Below are positions 47,101-56,758 of a DNA stretch of 64,000 nt, in pieces (the stretch's first letter is position 1; each line of letters starts with the position of its first letter). The notes beneath the pieces are model-generated. The model was not told where the DNA came from. It saw only the letters and a list, made by a program, of their open reading frames with translations, and did not search any database. The translations under genes were made by a program, and so were the position numbers. Where the stretch lies: contig CAVZEU010000003.1 in the NCBI GenBank assembly GCA_963774415.1, forward strand, positions 496,001 through 560,000. Reading direction: 5' to 3'. Source of the stretch: SZUA-36 sp963774415 (GTDB lineage Bacteria; Pseudomonadota; Gammaproteobacteria; Xanthomonadales; SZUA-36).

Positions 47101-48423
47101 ATGAGCAAACCCGTTAAAATCGTCGTGCCGGATATCGGCGACTTCGAGAACGTACCGGTCATCGAGGTGCTGGTAAAGGAGGGTGACGAGGTTCAGGCCG
47201 ACCAGTCCCTGATCACACTGGAAAGCGACAAGGCCACGATGGAAGTGCCGGCGCCGGTGGCGGGCGTCATCCGCGAGGTGCGCGTGAGCCTGGATGACAC
47301 CGTCTCGGAAGGCGATCTGGTGGCGGTGCTCGAGCCGTCCGAGGAAAGTGCCGCGACGGACGAGGACACCGAAACTGGCGCGGCGGACGAAGATGCTGAA
47401 GCCGCGGGTGCTGAAGCGGAGTCGGGGAGCGCCCCGCAGGCGCCGGCTGCGCCCGCACCTTCCACCGAGCCGTCTTCGCCCAAAGCGACTGCCAGCCAGG
47501 CGCCGGCGCCGGGTTCGGTGCCGTATGCCAGCCCTTCCGTGCGGCGTTTTGCGCGCGAACTGGGCGTGGATTTGAGACAGGTCCATGGCAGCGGCCGCGG
47601 CGGCCGCATTTTGCGGGAGGACGTCAATGAGTTCGTCAAGACCTTTATGTCGGCGGATTCGCAAGGCCGCCGCGGCGGATTGGGTTTCGACCTGCCGCCG
47701 CCGCCCCAGGTAGATTTCAAACGATTCGGCGAGGTCGAGGTCAAGGAACTGTCCCGGATTCAGAAGATTTCGGGAGCCCACCTGCACCGCAACTGGCTCA
47801 GCATTCCGCACGTAACCCAGCATGACCTCGCCGACATCACGGCCATGGAACGCTACCGTAAGGACAACGAAGACGCGGCGCGGGCCCAGGGCTTCAAGCT
47901 GACTCCGCTGGTGTTCCTGATCAAGGCCACCGTCGCGGCCCTGCAGGAATTTCCGCAGTTCAACGCCTCCCTGGACGAGTCGCGTGAAAATCTCGTGCTG
48001 AAAAAATATTTCAACATCGGCATCGCGGTCGACACTCCGCAGGGTTTGGTCGTGCCGGTGATAAAGGACTGCGAAAAGAAGGGCATCATGGACCTGGCCC
48101 GCGAACTCGCCGAGCTTAGCCAGGCGGCCCGCGACGGCAAGCTCAAACCGACGGACTTGCAGGGCGGCTGTATCTCGATTTCCAGCCTGGGCGGAATCGG
48201 CGGCACCGCGTTTACACCGATTATCAACGCGCCGGAAGTGGCCGTACTGGGCGTGTCGCGGGCCAGGATGACTCCGCAGTGGGACGGCAAGGTGTTTCAA
48301 CCGCGTTTGATGTTGCCGCTATCGTTGTCTTACGACCACCGTGTCATCGACGGAGCGACCGCCGCCCGCTGCACCCGTTTCCTGGCGGAGCGCCTGGAAG
48401 ACGTGCAGTCACTGCATGACTGA
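47101..48423 (+). CDS. aceF: Pyruvate dehydrogenase E2, dihydrolipoyl acetyltransferase
   Basis: Core of the pyruvate dehydrogenase complex. The 440-residue protein has one lipoyl domain (residues 3-78, lipoyl Lys in TLESDKATMEVPAP), an acidic then Ala/Pro-rich linker, a peripheral-subunit binding domain (SPSVRRFARELGVDLRQVHGSG) and the catalytic domain with SLSYDHRVIDGATAARCTRF carrying the active His. Only one lipoyl domain is present, fewer than in E. coli. The lipoyl domain is strikingly like that of the lpd gene nearby. The stop overlaps the next start by 8 bp. Confidence 0.96.
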   Translation: MSKPVKIVVPDIGDFENVPVIEVLVKEGDEVQADQSLITLESDKATMEVPAPVAGVIREVRVSLDDTVSEGDLVAVLEPSEESAATDEDTETGAADEDAEAAGAEAESGSAPQAPAAPAPSTEPSSPKATASQAPAPGSVPYASPSVRRFARELGVDLRQVHGSGRGGRILREDVNEFVKTFMSADSQGRRGGLGFDLPPPPQVDFKRFGEVEVKELSRIQKISGAHLHRNWLSIPHVTQHDLADITAMERYRKDNEDAARAQGFKLTPLVFLIKATVAALQEFPQFNASLDESRENLVLKKYFNIGIAVDTPQGLVVPVIKDCEKKGIMDLARELAELSQAARDGKLKPTDLQGGCISISSLGGIGGTAFTPIINAPEVAVLGVSRARMTPQWDGKVFQPRLMLPLSLSYDHRVIDGATAARCTRFLAERLEDVQSLHD

Positions 48424-48940
48424 AGGCGGGCAAAGCCCGGAATTCCAGCTGGGCCGTCGGATGCTGTGGCTGGCAGCCGTGGCGCTGCTGGGCGGCCTGT
48501 ACGTGTTGTTCGACGCCCTGGACAAGGGCGGTGAAGCGGTTCGGACGGTCGATCAAAATGGGACCGCGATGGTGATCATCCCGCAGGACCGCAACGGTCA
48601 CTACCAGGTCGATGGGCAAATCAACGGCCACGACGTCACCTTCATGGTGGACACGGGTGCGACCGATGTCGCCCTGCCCGTGGCCACGGCCCGGGCCCTG
48701 CGCTTGGAATTTGGTCCGCCGGTGACGGTCATGACGGCGGCCGGCCGCAACCGGGCCTGGCTGACGCGGCTCGACGAGGTGTCCATCGGCGGGATTCGCC
48801 GGCGTAACGTCCGCGCCACGATCGCCAGCGGAAATTTCCAGGGCATCCTGCTGGGTATGAGCTTTCTGAAGCACTATGATCTCAGGCAGCAGGATGGCAA
48901 ACTGGTGATCAGTAACAGCGTCGATAACAGCCAACGATGA
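48416..48940 (+). CDS. Retropepsin-like aspartic protease, membrane-anchored (clan AA)
   Basis: A 174-residue protein with one transmembrane helix (about residues 16-33, MLWLAAVALLGGLYVLFDAL) and a periplasmic aspartic protease domain. The active Asp is near 79 in FMVDTGATDVALP. LLGMSFLKHYDLRQQDGKLVI matches the end of the TIGR02281 type clan AA proteases. One such domain must dimerise to be active. It overlaps aceF by 8 bp and lpd by 4 bp, so it is translated within the pyruvate dehydrogenase operon. That context is unusual for an exported protease. Confidence 0.88.
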   Translation: MTEGGQSPEFQLGRRMLWLAAVALLGGLYVLFDALDKGGEAVRTVDQNGTAMVIIPQDRNGHYQVDGQINGHDVTFMVDTGATDVALPVATARALRLEFGPPVTVMTAAGRNRAWLTRLDEVSIGGIRRRNVRATIASGNFQGILLGMSFLKHYDLRQQDGKLVISNSVDNSQR

Positions 48941-50829
48941 AGAAAAAGACGATTGATATCCGCGTGCCCGATATCGGTGACTTCGAAAACGTGCCGGTCA
49001 TCGAGGTGCTCGTCGAAGTGGGTGAACAGGTCGCGGCCGAGCAGTCGCTGGTCACGCTGGAGAGCGACAAGGCGACGCTGGAAATACCGTCACCGGCGGC
49101 TGGGATCGTTCGCTCCCTGGAAGTCGAACTCGAAGACACGGTTTCTGAGGGCACGCTGCTCGCGACGCTCGAGGTAACGGACCAGGCAGCGGACGACGGT
49201 ACAGCGGACGATACAGCGGACGACGATACAGCGGACGAGGCAGCGGACGAAGATACGGCGGTAGAGGCAGGCGACCAGGCAGCGCGCGAGGCGCCGGAAG
49301 CGGCGGAGGCCACAGCCGGGCCAGCGCGGGACGCGGCCGCGCCGAGCGCGGAGGCTGAGGCGGATACGGCCGCCGGCGCCGGCGATTCCCCCGCCACCGG
49401 CGGGGACGGTGAGTACGATTATGATGTACTGGTTCTGGGAGCCGGGCCGGGCGGATATACCGCTGCCTTCCGTGCCGCCGACCTGGGGCTGAAAGTCTGC
49501 CTGGTGGAGCGATATCCGACCCTGGGGGGTGTTTGCCTCAATGTCGGCTGCATCCCCTCCAAGGCCCTGTTGCACGCGGCCGCGGTGATCGACGAGGCGG
49601 CCTCGATGGCGCAGCACGGCGTCGCCTTCGGTGAGCCGCAAATCGATGTCGACAAGTTGCGCGGCTGGAAACAGGACGTGGTCGGTCAATTGACGGGCGG
49701 CCTGGCTTCGATGTCCAGGCAGCGCGGCGTCACCGTCGTGCGCGGCACCGGCGAGTTTACGGACAGCCATTCCATGAGGGTCGACACGGACAAGGGCGGC
49801 CGTGACATCAGCTTCGCGCAGGCCGTCATCGCCGCCGGTTCCGAGGCGCACAAGCTGCCCGGCCTGCCATGGGACGACCCGCGCCTGATGGATTCGACCG
49901 CTGCGCTCGAGCTGGCGGACATTCCGAAACGCCTGCTGGTCATTGGCGGCGGCATCATCGGCCTGGAAATGGCCAGCGTCTACCAGGGGCTCGGCAGCAG
50001 CGTCACCGTGGTCGAATTGACCGGGCAATTGATGCCCGGTACCGATGCTGACCTGATCAAGCCCCTGCAGAAACGGATCAGCAGCCGCTTTGCCGGCATT
50101 CATGTCGATACCCGCGTGAAGTCCGTCGAGGCCCGCGATGACGGTTTGCAGGTCACTTTCGAAGGTTCGAAGGCCCCGGAGAGCACCCTTTTTGACCGCG
50201 TGCTGGTGGCGACCGGGCGCCGGCCGAACGGCCTGAAAATCGGCGCCGAGAACGCGGGAGTGAGCGTCACCGAGGACGGCTTTATCCCGGTGGACGAACA
50301 GATGCGCACCAACGTGCCGCACCTGTTCGCGATCGGCGATATCGTCGGCCCGCCCATGCTGGCGCACAAGGCCAGTCACGAGGCCCGGGTCGCGGCCGAG
50401 GTCTGCGCCGGCATGAAAACCGCCTTCGAGGCCCGCTATATCCCGTCAGTCGCCTATACCAACCCGGAAATAGCCTGGGCCGGGGTGACCGAATCACGGG
50501 CCAAAGAGCAGGGTATCGACTACCAGGTGGGCAAATTCCCCTGGGCCGCGAGCGGCAGGGCGCTGGGTCTCGGCCGCACCGAAGGGTTCACCAAGCTGCT
50601 GTTCGATCCGTCCAACCGGCGCATCATCGGCGCCGGTATCGTCGGCGCCCACGCCGGCGACCTGATCGCGGAATGCGTGCTGGCGATGGAGATGGGTTGC
50701 GAGGCCGAAGATATCGGCTTATCGATCCACCCGCATCCGTCCCTGCCGGAAACGATCGCGATGTCCGCCGAGGTGTTTTCCGGCACCGTCACGGACCTGT
50801 ATCTGCCCGGGCGCAAGCGGACGGGCTGA
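48937..50829 (+). CDS. lpdA: Dihydrolipoyl dehydrogenase (E3) with N-terminal lipoyl domain
   Basis: Reoxidises dihydrolipoyl groups of the complex with NAD. The 630-residue protein has an N-terminal lipoyl domain (RVPDIGDFENVPVIEVLVEV, Lys in LESDKATLEIPSP), an Asp/Ala-rich linker at about 85-160, then the flavoprotein with VLGAGPGGYTAAFRAADLGL, the redox disulfide in GGVCLNVGCIPSKALLH, VIGGGIIGLEMASVY, the AIGDIVG motif and the C-terminal HPHPSLPETI bearing the active His. The linker is encoded by imperfect tandem repeats near 49190-49260. The lipoyl domain probably came from the aceF one. Confidence 0.96.
   Translation: MKKKTIDIRVPDIGDFENVPVIEVLVEVGEQVAAEQSLVTLESDKATLEIPSPAAGIVRSLEVELEDTVSEGTLLATLEVTDQAADDGTADDTADDDTADEAADEDTAVEAGDQAAREAPEAAEATAGPARDAAAPSAEAEADTAAGAGDSPATGGDGEYDYDVLVLGAGPGGYTAAFRAADLGLKVCLVERYPTLGGVCLNVGCIPSKALLHAAAVIDEAASMAQHGVAFGEPQIDVDKLRGWKQDVVGQLTGGLASMSRQRGVTVVRGTGEFTDSHSMRVDTDKGGRDISFAQAVIAAGSEAHKLPGLPWDDPRLMDSTAALELADIPKRLLVIGGGIIGLEMASVYQGLGSSVTVVELTGQLMPGTDADLIKPLQKRISSRFAGIHVDTRVKSVEARDDGLQVTFEGSKAPESTLFDRVLVATGRRPNGLKIGAENAGVSVTEDGFIPVDEQMRTNVPHLFAIGDIVGPPMLAHKASHEARVAAEVCAGMKTAFEARYIPSVAYTNPEIAWAGVTESRAKEQGIDYQVGKFPWAASGRALGLGRTEGFTKLLFDPSNRRIIGAGIVGAHAGDLIAECVLAMEMGCEAEDIGLSIHPHPSLPETIAMSAEVFSGTVTDLYLPGRKRTG
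49186..49262 (+). repeat. Imperfect tandem repeat in the lpd linker
   Basis: About five imperfect units based on ACAGCGGACGA-(CGA)-T encode the Asp/Ala/Thr-rich linker between the lipoyl and flavoprotein domains. Units differ in length by multiples of three, so the frame is kept. This is a likely site of length variation between strains. Confidence 0.7.
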
Positions 50830-50993
50830 GCCTCGCGGCGCCCAAACCTGCCCAATTTCCTGGCGCTTGATTGCGCCGCCGTTGCGTTCGCCGAAAAAAC
50901 CGGACGGCTTGCTTTTTAATTTGAATTAAGTTTAAACTCACACGAGCCAAAGAAGCATTTGGACCCACGATAACTAGCACAGTGAGAGGCACA

Positions 50994-53432
50994 ATGAAGA
51001 CTTCAACGATTCTCAAGGGCCTGATTTTATTTCCGGCTCTGCTTTTCTGCACGCTGTCCATCGCCCAGGACAAAACGGCGGCGGGTGAAAACGAAGCAAG
51101 CAGCGGCGCACTGGAAGAGGTGATGGTGACAGCCACCCGGCGTGGTGAAACCAACCTGCAGACGACCCCGATCGCGGTCACGGCGGTGCAAAGCAAAGAC
51201 ATCGACAAGATGGTTGCAAACGACCTCGGGGACGTCGCCGCAATGGTGCCGAACTTCTCCGCCGCGCACGTGACCGGTTTCAATGCCGCCTCGTTCGCCA
51301 TACGCGGTATTGGTCTGAACTCCATCATCGTTTACCTGGACCCGCCGGTCGGCGTCACCGTCGACGACATGGTGATCCCGTCCGTCCAGGGACAACTGCT
51401 CGATACTTTCGACATGGCTTCGGTCGAAGTCCTGCGCGGCCCGCAGGGTACGACCTTCGGCAAGAACACCACCGGCGGCGTGGTCAATATCACGACCAAG
51501 CGCCCGCAGCTCGGTGAGCGCTTCGCCGAGGTCAAGCTGCGCTACGGTGATTACAACGACAGGAAGATCAACGCGGCCCTGAACTTCGCCGCGAGCGACA
51601 CGTTGGCGTTCCGGTTCGTGGGTACGTGGCGGGACTTCGACGGCTATTCCAAGAACGGGGCGACCTACGGCCCGGTCGACCCATTTGGATTTTTCCAGGT
51701 GGTCCCGGGCCTGACGGGAACCTCCGGCCAGGGTGACGGCTCCCACACCAGCGGACGCAAGTATTTCACCGGCCGCTTCAAGATGCTGTGGCAGCCCAAC
51801 GACAGATTCAGCGCCTACCTGCAATACGAAATCATCCGCGACGATTCGGACTCGCCGGCGCCCAACAACCTGACGCCGAACGATCCGCGCTTCGTCTTCG
51901 CCTTGCTCGGCTTCGTCGAGGACCAGGGCGACCCACTTAAGCATACCGGCTTGAGCAACCGTCACCGCGAACTGTTGTTCATGGACAAAGGCCACCGGCA
52001 GGACGTCGATGGCGCTTACCTGTCGCTGGATTGGGACCTCGGTCAAGCCACGCTCAGTTCTTTCACGGGCTACAGGGAGCACAAGTCACGTCTGCCGAGC
52101 AGCTATGCCGGTGAGGTGATCACGCTGTTCGACGCGGCCCGCGACGACAACCGCAAAACCTTCCAGCAGGAGCTGCGCCTGACCTCCAACTCCGACAGCG
52201 GCAATACCTGGGTGCTCGGTGCGTTCTATCAGACCAACGACGACCGCTTTACCGTTGACCAGGTTCTCGGCTTCCTCGACTTCTTTGGCCTGGCCGCCGA
52301 CCCGCGTTTCTTCGACAACACCCCGCAAGTGCTGTCCAATAGGCAGAACGCAACGGCCTGGGCGCTGTTCGCAGACGCCAATTTCGACCTGACCGACCGC
52401 TGGCACCTGGGGGTGGGCGCCCGCTATACGGTCGAGCGCAAGAACTGGGCGGGCCGCCACCAGATCCCGATCCAGATGCTGAGCGGCACCTTCGACCCGA
52501 ACTTTACCTGGGAACAGCTGGGCCAGCCGCTCAACGCCGCGAATTTCCAGAAGTATCCGTTCGGGGTCGTACGTGACTACCATTCATGGGACGAGCTGAC
52601 CTACCGCGCGACCGTGGGCTTCGACGTCAACGACGACATTTACGACTACGCGACTTTTTCGCACGGGTTCCGCAGCGGTGGCTACAACGACCAGCTCGGC
52701 ACATCCGGCATCCCGATCGATCCGAAACTGGCCAAGCCCTACAACCCGGAAAAGGCCGATTCGCTGGAACTCGGCATGAAGACCACCCTGGCCGACGGCA
52801 AGCTGCGTTTCAATACCGCGTTGTTCTACGTCAAGTATGACGACGCGATCCAGTCCGTGGTGCAGACCCTGACCAACGCGGAAGGCGCGACCTTCCAGGA
52901 GACCCGCTTCTTCAACGCCGCCAAGATGACGGTCAAGGGCGTCGAAGTGGAGGCCAACTGGCTGCTGACGCCGAACTTCGTCGTCCGGGGCAACGTCGGT
53001 TATATTGACGCGAAATACGACCGCTTCCAGGTCGATACCAACGGCGACGGTATTCCCGATCAGGACCTCAGCGGTCTGGACCTGGTGCGTACGCCGAAAT
53101 GGCAGTGGTACGTCGACGGCACCTATACCCAGAGCCTGAGTTCCGGCAGCCTGGCGTTCAACACCAGCGTCAGCTACGAGGACAAGAACATCCACACCTA
53201 CTCGGACGTAAGCCCGGAATTCAACACGATTCTGGACAGCAAAACCCTGTGGGACGCCAACCTGACGTATAACTCGGCGGACGAAAACTGGTGGGTCCGC
53301 GCCTTCGTCAAGAACATCACCGACGAGCGCTACAAGATTTCCGCGCAGCCGGTGGCGAACCTGTGGATCTTCGGTTTCTACGGGCCGCCGAGAACCTACG
53401 GTCTGGAAGCCGGGTTCCGCTTTGACCTGTGA
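50994..53432 (+). CDS. TonB-dependent outer-membrane receptor
   Basis: A receptor of about 812 residues. A signal peptide ends near LLFCTLSIAQD. The plug starts ALEEVMVTATRRGETNLQTTPIAVTAV and includes FAIRGIGLNSIIVYLDPPVGVTVDDM and VLRGPQGTTFGKNTTGGVVNITTKRP. The barrel ends TYGLEAGFRFDL. This is the FecA-unlike type common beside catabolic genes in sphingomonads and marine bacteria. It is directly upstream of Rieske oxygenase genes on the other strand, so it may import the hydrophobic substrate they degrade. The ATG at 50994 (MKTSTIL) is preferred. Confidence 0.92.
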   Translation: MKTSTILKGLILFPALLFCTLSIAQDKTAAGENEASSGALEEVMVTATRRGETNLQTTPIAVTAVQSKDIDKMVANDLGDVAAMVPNFSAAHVTGFNAASFAIRGIGLNSIIVYLDPPVGVTVDDMVIPSVQGQLLDTFDMASVEVLRGPQGTTFGKNTTGGVVNITTKRPQLGERFAEVKLRYGDYNDRKINAALNFAASDTLAFRFVGTWRDFDGYSKNGATYGPVDPFGFFQVVPGLTGTSGQGDGSHTSGRKYFTGRFKMLWQPNDRFSAYLQYEIIRDDSDSPAPNNLTPNDPRFVFALLGFVEDQGDPLKHTGLSNRHRELLFMDKGHRQDVDGAYLSLDWDLGQATLSSFTGYREHKSRLPSSYAGEVITLFDAARDDNRKTFQQELRLTSNSDSGNTWVLGAFYQTNDDRFTVDQVLGFLDFFGLAADPRFFDNTPQVLSNRQNATAWALFADANFDLTDRWHLGVGARYTVERKNWAGRHQIPIQMLSGTFDPNFTWEQLGQPLNAANFQKYPFGVVRDYHSWDELTYRATVGFDVNDDIYDYATFSHGFRSGGYNDQLGTSGIPIDPKLAKPYNPEKADSLELGMKTTLADGKLRFNTALFYVKYDDAIQSVVQTLTNAEGATFQETRFFNAAKMTVKGVEVEANWLLTPNFVVRGNVGYIDAKYDRFQVDTNGDGIPDQDLSGLDLVRTPKWQWYVDGTYTQSLSSGSLAFNTSVSYEDKNIHTYSDVSPEFNTILDSKTLWDANLTYNSADENWWVRAFVKNITDERYKISAQPVANLWIFGFYGPPRTYGLEAGFRFDL

Positions 53433-53468
53433 TCCGCCGGCCCCCGCGGGGGCCAAGCCCTGAAATAG

Positions 53469-53498
53469 AAAAGCCGGCTTCAAGCCGGCTTTTCTTTT
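53469..53498. terminator. Bidirectional terminator between receptor and Rieske gene
   Basis: AAAAGCCGGCTT and AAGCCGGCTTTT form a 12-bp stem with a one-base centre, followed by CTTTT on the forward strand and preceded by A-rich sequence. It lies between two convergent stops at 53432 and 53515 and could end transcription from both sides. Confidence 0.88.
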
Positions 53499-53514
53499 GC
53501 GCATTCGACGCGGG

Positions 53515-54876
53515 TTACAACTCGCCGTCGATATAGCGGTTCAGCTCCTTGTGGAAGTGCCGGATACGCTGTTCCTGTTCGCCGTAGACGGCGCCGGCAA
53601 AGCCCCTGGAGCGAATGCCTTTTTGCACCGCCGGCAGCAATTCCGAGTCCTGGTCGAGCACTTCGCCCAGACCGGCAGGCTCGCCGATGGCCTTGTACTC
53701 GGTATCGGGCCGGATTTCGCCGCTGGTATCCGTCCCTTCGGGCAGGCCCATCCACCCGGGAACCGTGTAGTTGGGATCGTCGATCGGCCGTATCAGCGTC
53801 ATCGTGTCGTAGTAAAACTTCTCGGGGTCGGTCGCGTGCGGCATGAAGCGCATCAGGTAGGCGCCTTCCGGGTGCAGGCCGATCTGCACATTGGGGAAGA
53901 TACCGGTGGCCCAGCTGTCGGTCAGCTGGCCGTCGGTGAAGCGCTCGTAGCCCAGGTCGAACTTTTCCGACCGCTCGCGCTTGGCCTGTTGTATCGCCTT
54001 GCGCACGTCCCTGGCGCTCTCGGGGTAATCCGCCGGGTCGACACCGGCTTCGGCCAGCATGTACTCGAGAGCGGGGTTCATGGATTCCTGGTCGGTCTGA
54101 CGCTGGGTCTTGGCACCGATCGGGACCAGCATGCGGCTGGCGCCGTGCGGGTACAGGTCGACCTGGACACACATGTCGTCCATCAGGTCCTGGGTCTGCG
54201 GGTGCACGGCGTGCAGGTGGTAGGTCTCGTAGAAGGCGTCGATGCCGGTTTTCCAGTTGGCCGCCCATTCGCTGACCACGTGCCGCACACAATGCATCTT
54301 GTCCAGCTCGTAGCATTCCAGGTAGCCCTCGGGCAGACCCAGCCGTTCCTTGAGCGGCGGCGGGTTGTCCGACATGTTGACAAAAACCAGGCCCGCGTGG
54401 GTCTCGCAGGCAAGCGGCTTCAGGCTCGGGTTACGACAGATCAGCTTCGGGTTGAAGGTATCCCGGTCGGTGATGCGCGTGCACACCCCGTCGAGTCCGT
54501 ACTGCCAGGAATGGAATGAGCAGGTGAACTGTACCAGGCTGCCGCGGTCGTTGTGTACCAGCGGGTTGCCGCGGTGGGCGCAGGCGTTGTACAGGGCCTT
54601 TACCGTGCCGTCTTCCTGGCGCACGATGATGATGCTCTCGTAGCCGAGACGAAAAACACTGTAGTCGCCGGCTTCCGGGATGTCGGTTTCAATGCCGGCG
54701 ATCAACCAGGTCCGGGTCCACACCCGGTCCCATTCCGTGGCCATGAACTCCCGGCTGTAGTAGCGCGACGGGTCGAGGACATCCAGTCCGTTGTCGATAA
54801 ACGGCTGCTTGGCCTCGAGGTCGTCAGCGTCCGCGTGCGGGTTGATCTGCCAGCTTTCAACGATATTTGTACTCAT
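53515..54876 (-). CDS. Rieske non-haem iron oxygenase, alpha subunit
   Basis: Terminal oxygenase of 453 residues. The Rieske cluster motif is CAHRG with 17 spacing residues to CSFH (about residues 90-115). The mononuclear iron site is ETYHLHAVH (His-x4-His) near 220. The C-terminus GFAGAVYGEQEQRIRHFHKEL resembles that of the other oxygenase at 55538, so the two are paralogues. No beta subunit is encoded nearby, which suggests an alpha-only enzyme. A CMD-family gene lies 27 bp upstream on the same strand. The substrate is unknown; the context favours a cyclic, hydrophobic acid. Confidence 0.9.
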   Translation of the reverse strand: MSTNIVESWQINPHADADDLEAKQPFIDNGLDVLDPSRYYSREFMATEWDRVWTRTWLIAGIETDIPEAGDYSVFRLGYESIIIVRQEDGTVKALYNACAHRGNPLVHNDRGSLVQFTCSFHSWQYGLDGVCTRITDRDTFNPKLICRNPSLKPLACETHAGLVFVNMSDNPPPLKERLGLPEGYLECYELDKMHCVRHVVSEWAANWKTGIDAFYETYHLHAVHPQTQDLMDDMCVQVDLYPHGASRMLVPIGAKTQRQTDQESMNPALEYMLAEAGVDPADYPESARDVRKAIQQAKRERSEKFDLGYERFTDGQLTDSWATGIFPNVQIGLHPEGAYLMRFMPHATDPEKFYYDTMTLIRPIDDPNYTVPGWMGLPEGTDTSGEIRPDTEYKAIGEPAGLGEVLDQDSELLPAVQKGIRSRGFAGAVYGEQEQRIRHFHKELNRYIDGEL

Positions 54877-54903
54877 TAGCGATTCCTTACTCGTCAGGGG
54901 CTT

Positions 54904-55479
54904 TTAACCCCGGTTCTCCTTGCCAAACTCACAATAATCTTCTTTTTCCACCAGGCCAAATGTAAAGGACAATTTGACCAGCCCGACGATCATCGCCAGG
55001 CACAAGCCCAGTTCCAGGATCTCCGCGACGCTGAAATGCCGCTTCAGTTTGGCGTAGAGTTCGGGCGTCAATTCACCGTCGGGGTTATTCAAAGCCACCT
55101 CATCGGCCAGTTCCATGACCGCCGCCTCGTCTTCACTGAAGCCGGAGTAGTCCTGCCGCCACATCGCGTCGATTTGCTCGGGCGTGTAGCCGGCGCTGGC
55201 GACGCCGGGCACGTTCTGCCGGTTGCAGGTGGCGCAGCCGTGGTTCATGCTCAGCCGCAGACGGGCGAGCTGTTTGTGCTTGTCGCCGACGCGGCCTTCG
55301 AAAAAAATGTTCTGGTAAAACTGGACCATTGCAAAATCCAGCAACTCGGGCGCATTGGCGAAGACATCGACGAACTCCGGCGTGCCGGTCAGTTCGTTGA
55401 GGGCATCCCACGCCATTTTCGCGCCTTCGGAAAGTTGGTCCCGCGGGACCCGGGGCAGCAGTGTTTCAGCCATTGTCAT
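54904..55479 (-). CDS. Carboxymuconolactone decarboxylase-family (AhpD-like) protein
   Basis: A 191-residue helical protein of the CMD/AhpD superfamily. The core has MNHGCATCNRQNVPGVASAGYTPEQ, with a CxxC pair in the position that forms the redox centre in AhpD-type members. This sets it apart from true decarboxylases, which lack the pair. It lies between the two Rieske genes on the same strand, with gaps of 27 and 58 bp, and may be part of one operon. Its role in the pathway is not known. Confidence 0.85.
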   Translation of the reverse strand: MTMAETLLPRVPRDQLSEGAKMAWDALNELTGTPEFVDVFANAPELLDFAMVQFYQNIFFEGRVGDKHKQLARLRLSMNHGCATCNRQNVPGVASAGYTPEQIDAMWRQDYSGFSEDEAAVMELADEVALNNPDGELTPELYAKLKRHFSVAEILELGLCLAMIVGLVKLSFTFGLVEKEDYCEFGKENRG

Positions 55480-55537
55480 ATCCTCATCATAAAATCAATC
55501 CGTTTAAAATTCCTGCCGCATCGCGATACCTCGGCCG

Positions 55538-56758
55538 TCAGCGCTGGAACTCGATCATATCAGCCAGGCAGGGCTCGACCCGCAGTTCCGCGGGAATCCT
55601 TTCAACACCGATGCGGCGGTCCAGTTCTTCGTGCCAGTGATAAATGCGCCTTTCCTGGTAGCCCAGGCGGGCGCCGCGGAAGCCCTTCGCCGCCATCGAT
55701 TTCTGCACTTTCGGGACCAGTGCCAGGTCCTCGCCGAGGATCCGGTTGAAGTTCTCGATCCGCACGTTCCATTGCGGGTGCCGCCGCGTTTGCTCACCCT
55801 CCGCCGCGAACCAGTGGCAGTCGATGCGCATGCTCGCAGGACCGGTCGGCCACAGGTTCAGAAACGGGATTCCGCTGGTGCTCACCGGTGTCACCAGGTT
55901 GGGAAACACGTGGTACGAGAGGTTGTTCCTGAGCGGCAGTTCACCGACGCCGGGAAATTCGGCGAGACCGGCGGTGCCCGGATCCACCCACTCCGGGTCG
56001 CGGTTGGGTGTGACCATCAGCGAATGACCCTGCGGCCACAGGATGATGAGCGTGCCGCGGTGATCGAGAAACCGTTCGACCGTGTCGGGATGGACGACAT
56101 TGAGATGATAGACCTCCAGGAACGCCTCCAGCATGACCTTGACATTGCATTCAATGTCGTAGCCGTAGGACTCGATGTGGCGTGTGCGCCCGGGGTCGAA
56201 TGGCTGCATGTGGCTGGCGAATGGTCCGAGGCTCTCGAGCAATGGCGGCGCCTCGCGGTCTTCGTTCACGAACACCCAGTTGCCGAGACGTTCGCACCGC
56301 ACCGGCGCCAGGCCCAGGCAGCCGCGGTCGAAGTCGGCAAAATCCCTGCGCTCGCGGACGCCTCGCAAACGGCCGTCCAGATCATAGGCCCAGCCGTGGT
56401 AGGGACAGACAAAACCGCTCTCACGGGTGCCGCGTTCGGCATCCACCAGGGGGCTTCCGCGGTGGCTGCAGGTGTTGTAAAAGGCGCGGACGCGGTCGTC
56501 CTTTGCCCTCACGATCAGTATTTGAGAACCGGTCCTGGACCACAAGAGAAAACTCCCCGGCCCCGGCAATTCGTCGCTGTGACAGGCATACAGCCAGGAT
56601 TTCTTCCACAGATGCTCCATTTCCAATTCGAGAAAACGGCGATCGCTGTAACGACCCGGAGGAATCGGCCCGAGCAGGGGAAAGCCCTGCGGCGGCGCCC
56701 GGCGCGACCGTTCGCGGGCAATGCCTTCATGTACCTGGTCAATGAAGCGCCGGTCCAT
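55538..56758 (-). CDS. Rieske non-haem iron oxygenase, alpha subunit
   Basis: A second terminal oxygenase, 406 residues. The Rieske motif is CSHRG with 18 spacing residues to CPYH, and the iron site is EVYHLNVVH. The C-terminus GFRGARLGYQERRIYHWHEELDRRIG parallels that of the first oxygenase. It is the first gene of the reverse-strand trio and is divergent from the acyl-CoA dehydrogenase gene, with a palindromic site between them. No beta subunit or reductase is adjacent; the ferredoxin at 58110 could serve both enzymes. Confidence 0.9.
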   Translation of the reverse strand: MDRRFIDQVHEGIARERSRRAPPQGFPLLGPIPPGRYSDRRFLELEMEHLWKKSWLYACHSDELPGPGSFLLWSRTGSQILIVRAKDDRVRAFYNTCSHRGSPLVDAERGTRESGFVCPYHGWAYDLDGRLRGVRERRDFADFDRGCLGLAPVRCERLGNWVFVNEDREAPPLLESLGPFASHMQPFDPGRTRHIESYGYDIECNVKVMLEAFLEVYHLNVVHPDTVERFLDHRGTLIILWPQGHSLMVTPNRDPEWVDPGTAGLAEFPGVGELPLRNNLSYHVFPNLVTPVSTSGIPFLNLWPTGPASMRIDCHWFAAEGEQTRRHPQWNVRIENFNRILGEDLALVPKVQKSMAAKGFRGARLGYQERRIYHWHEELDRRIGVERIPAELRVEPCLADMIEFQR

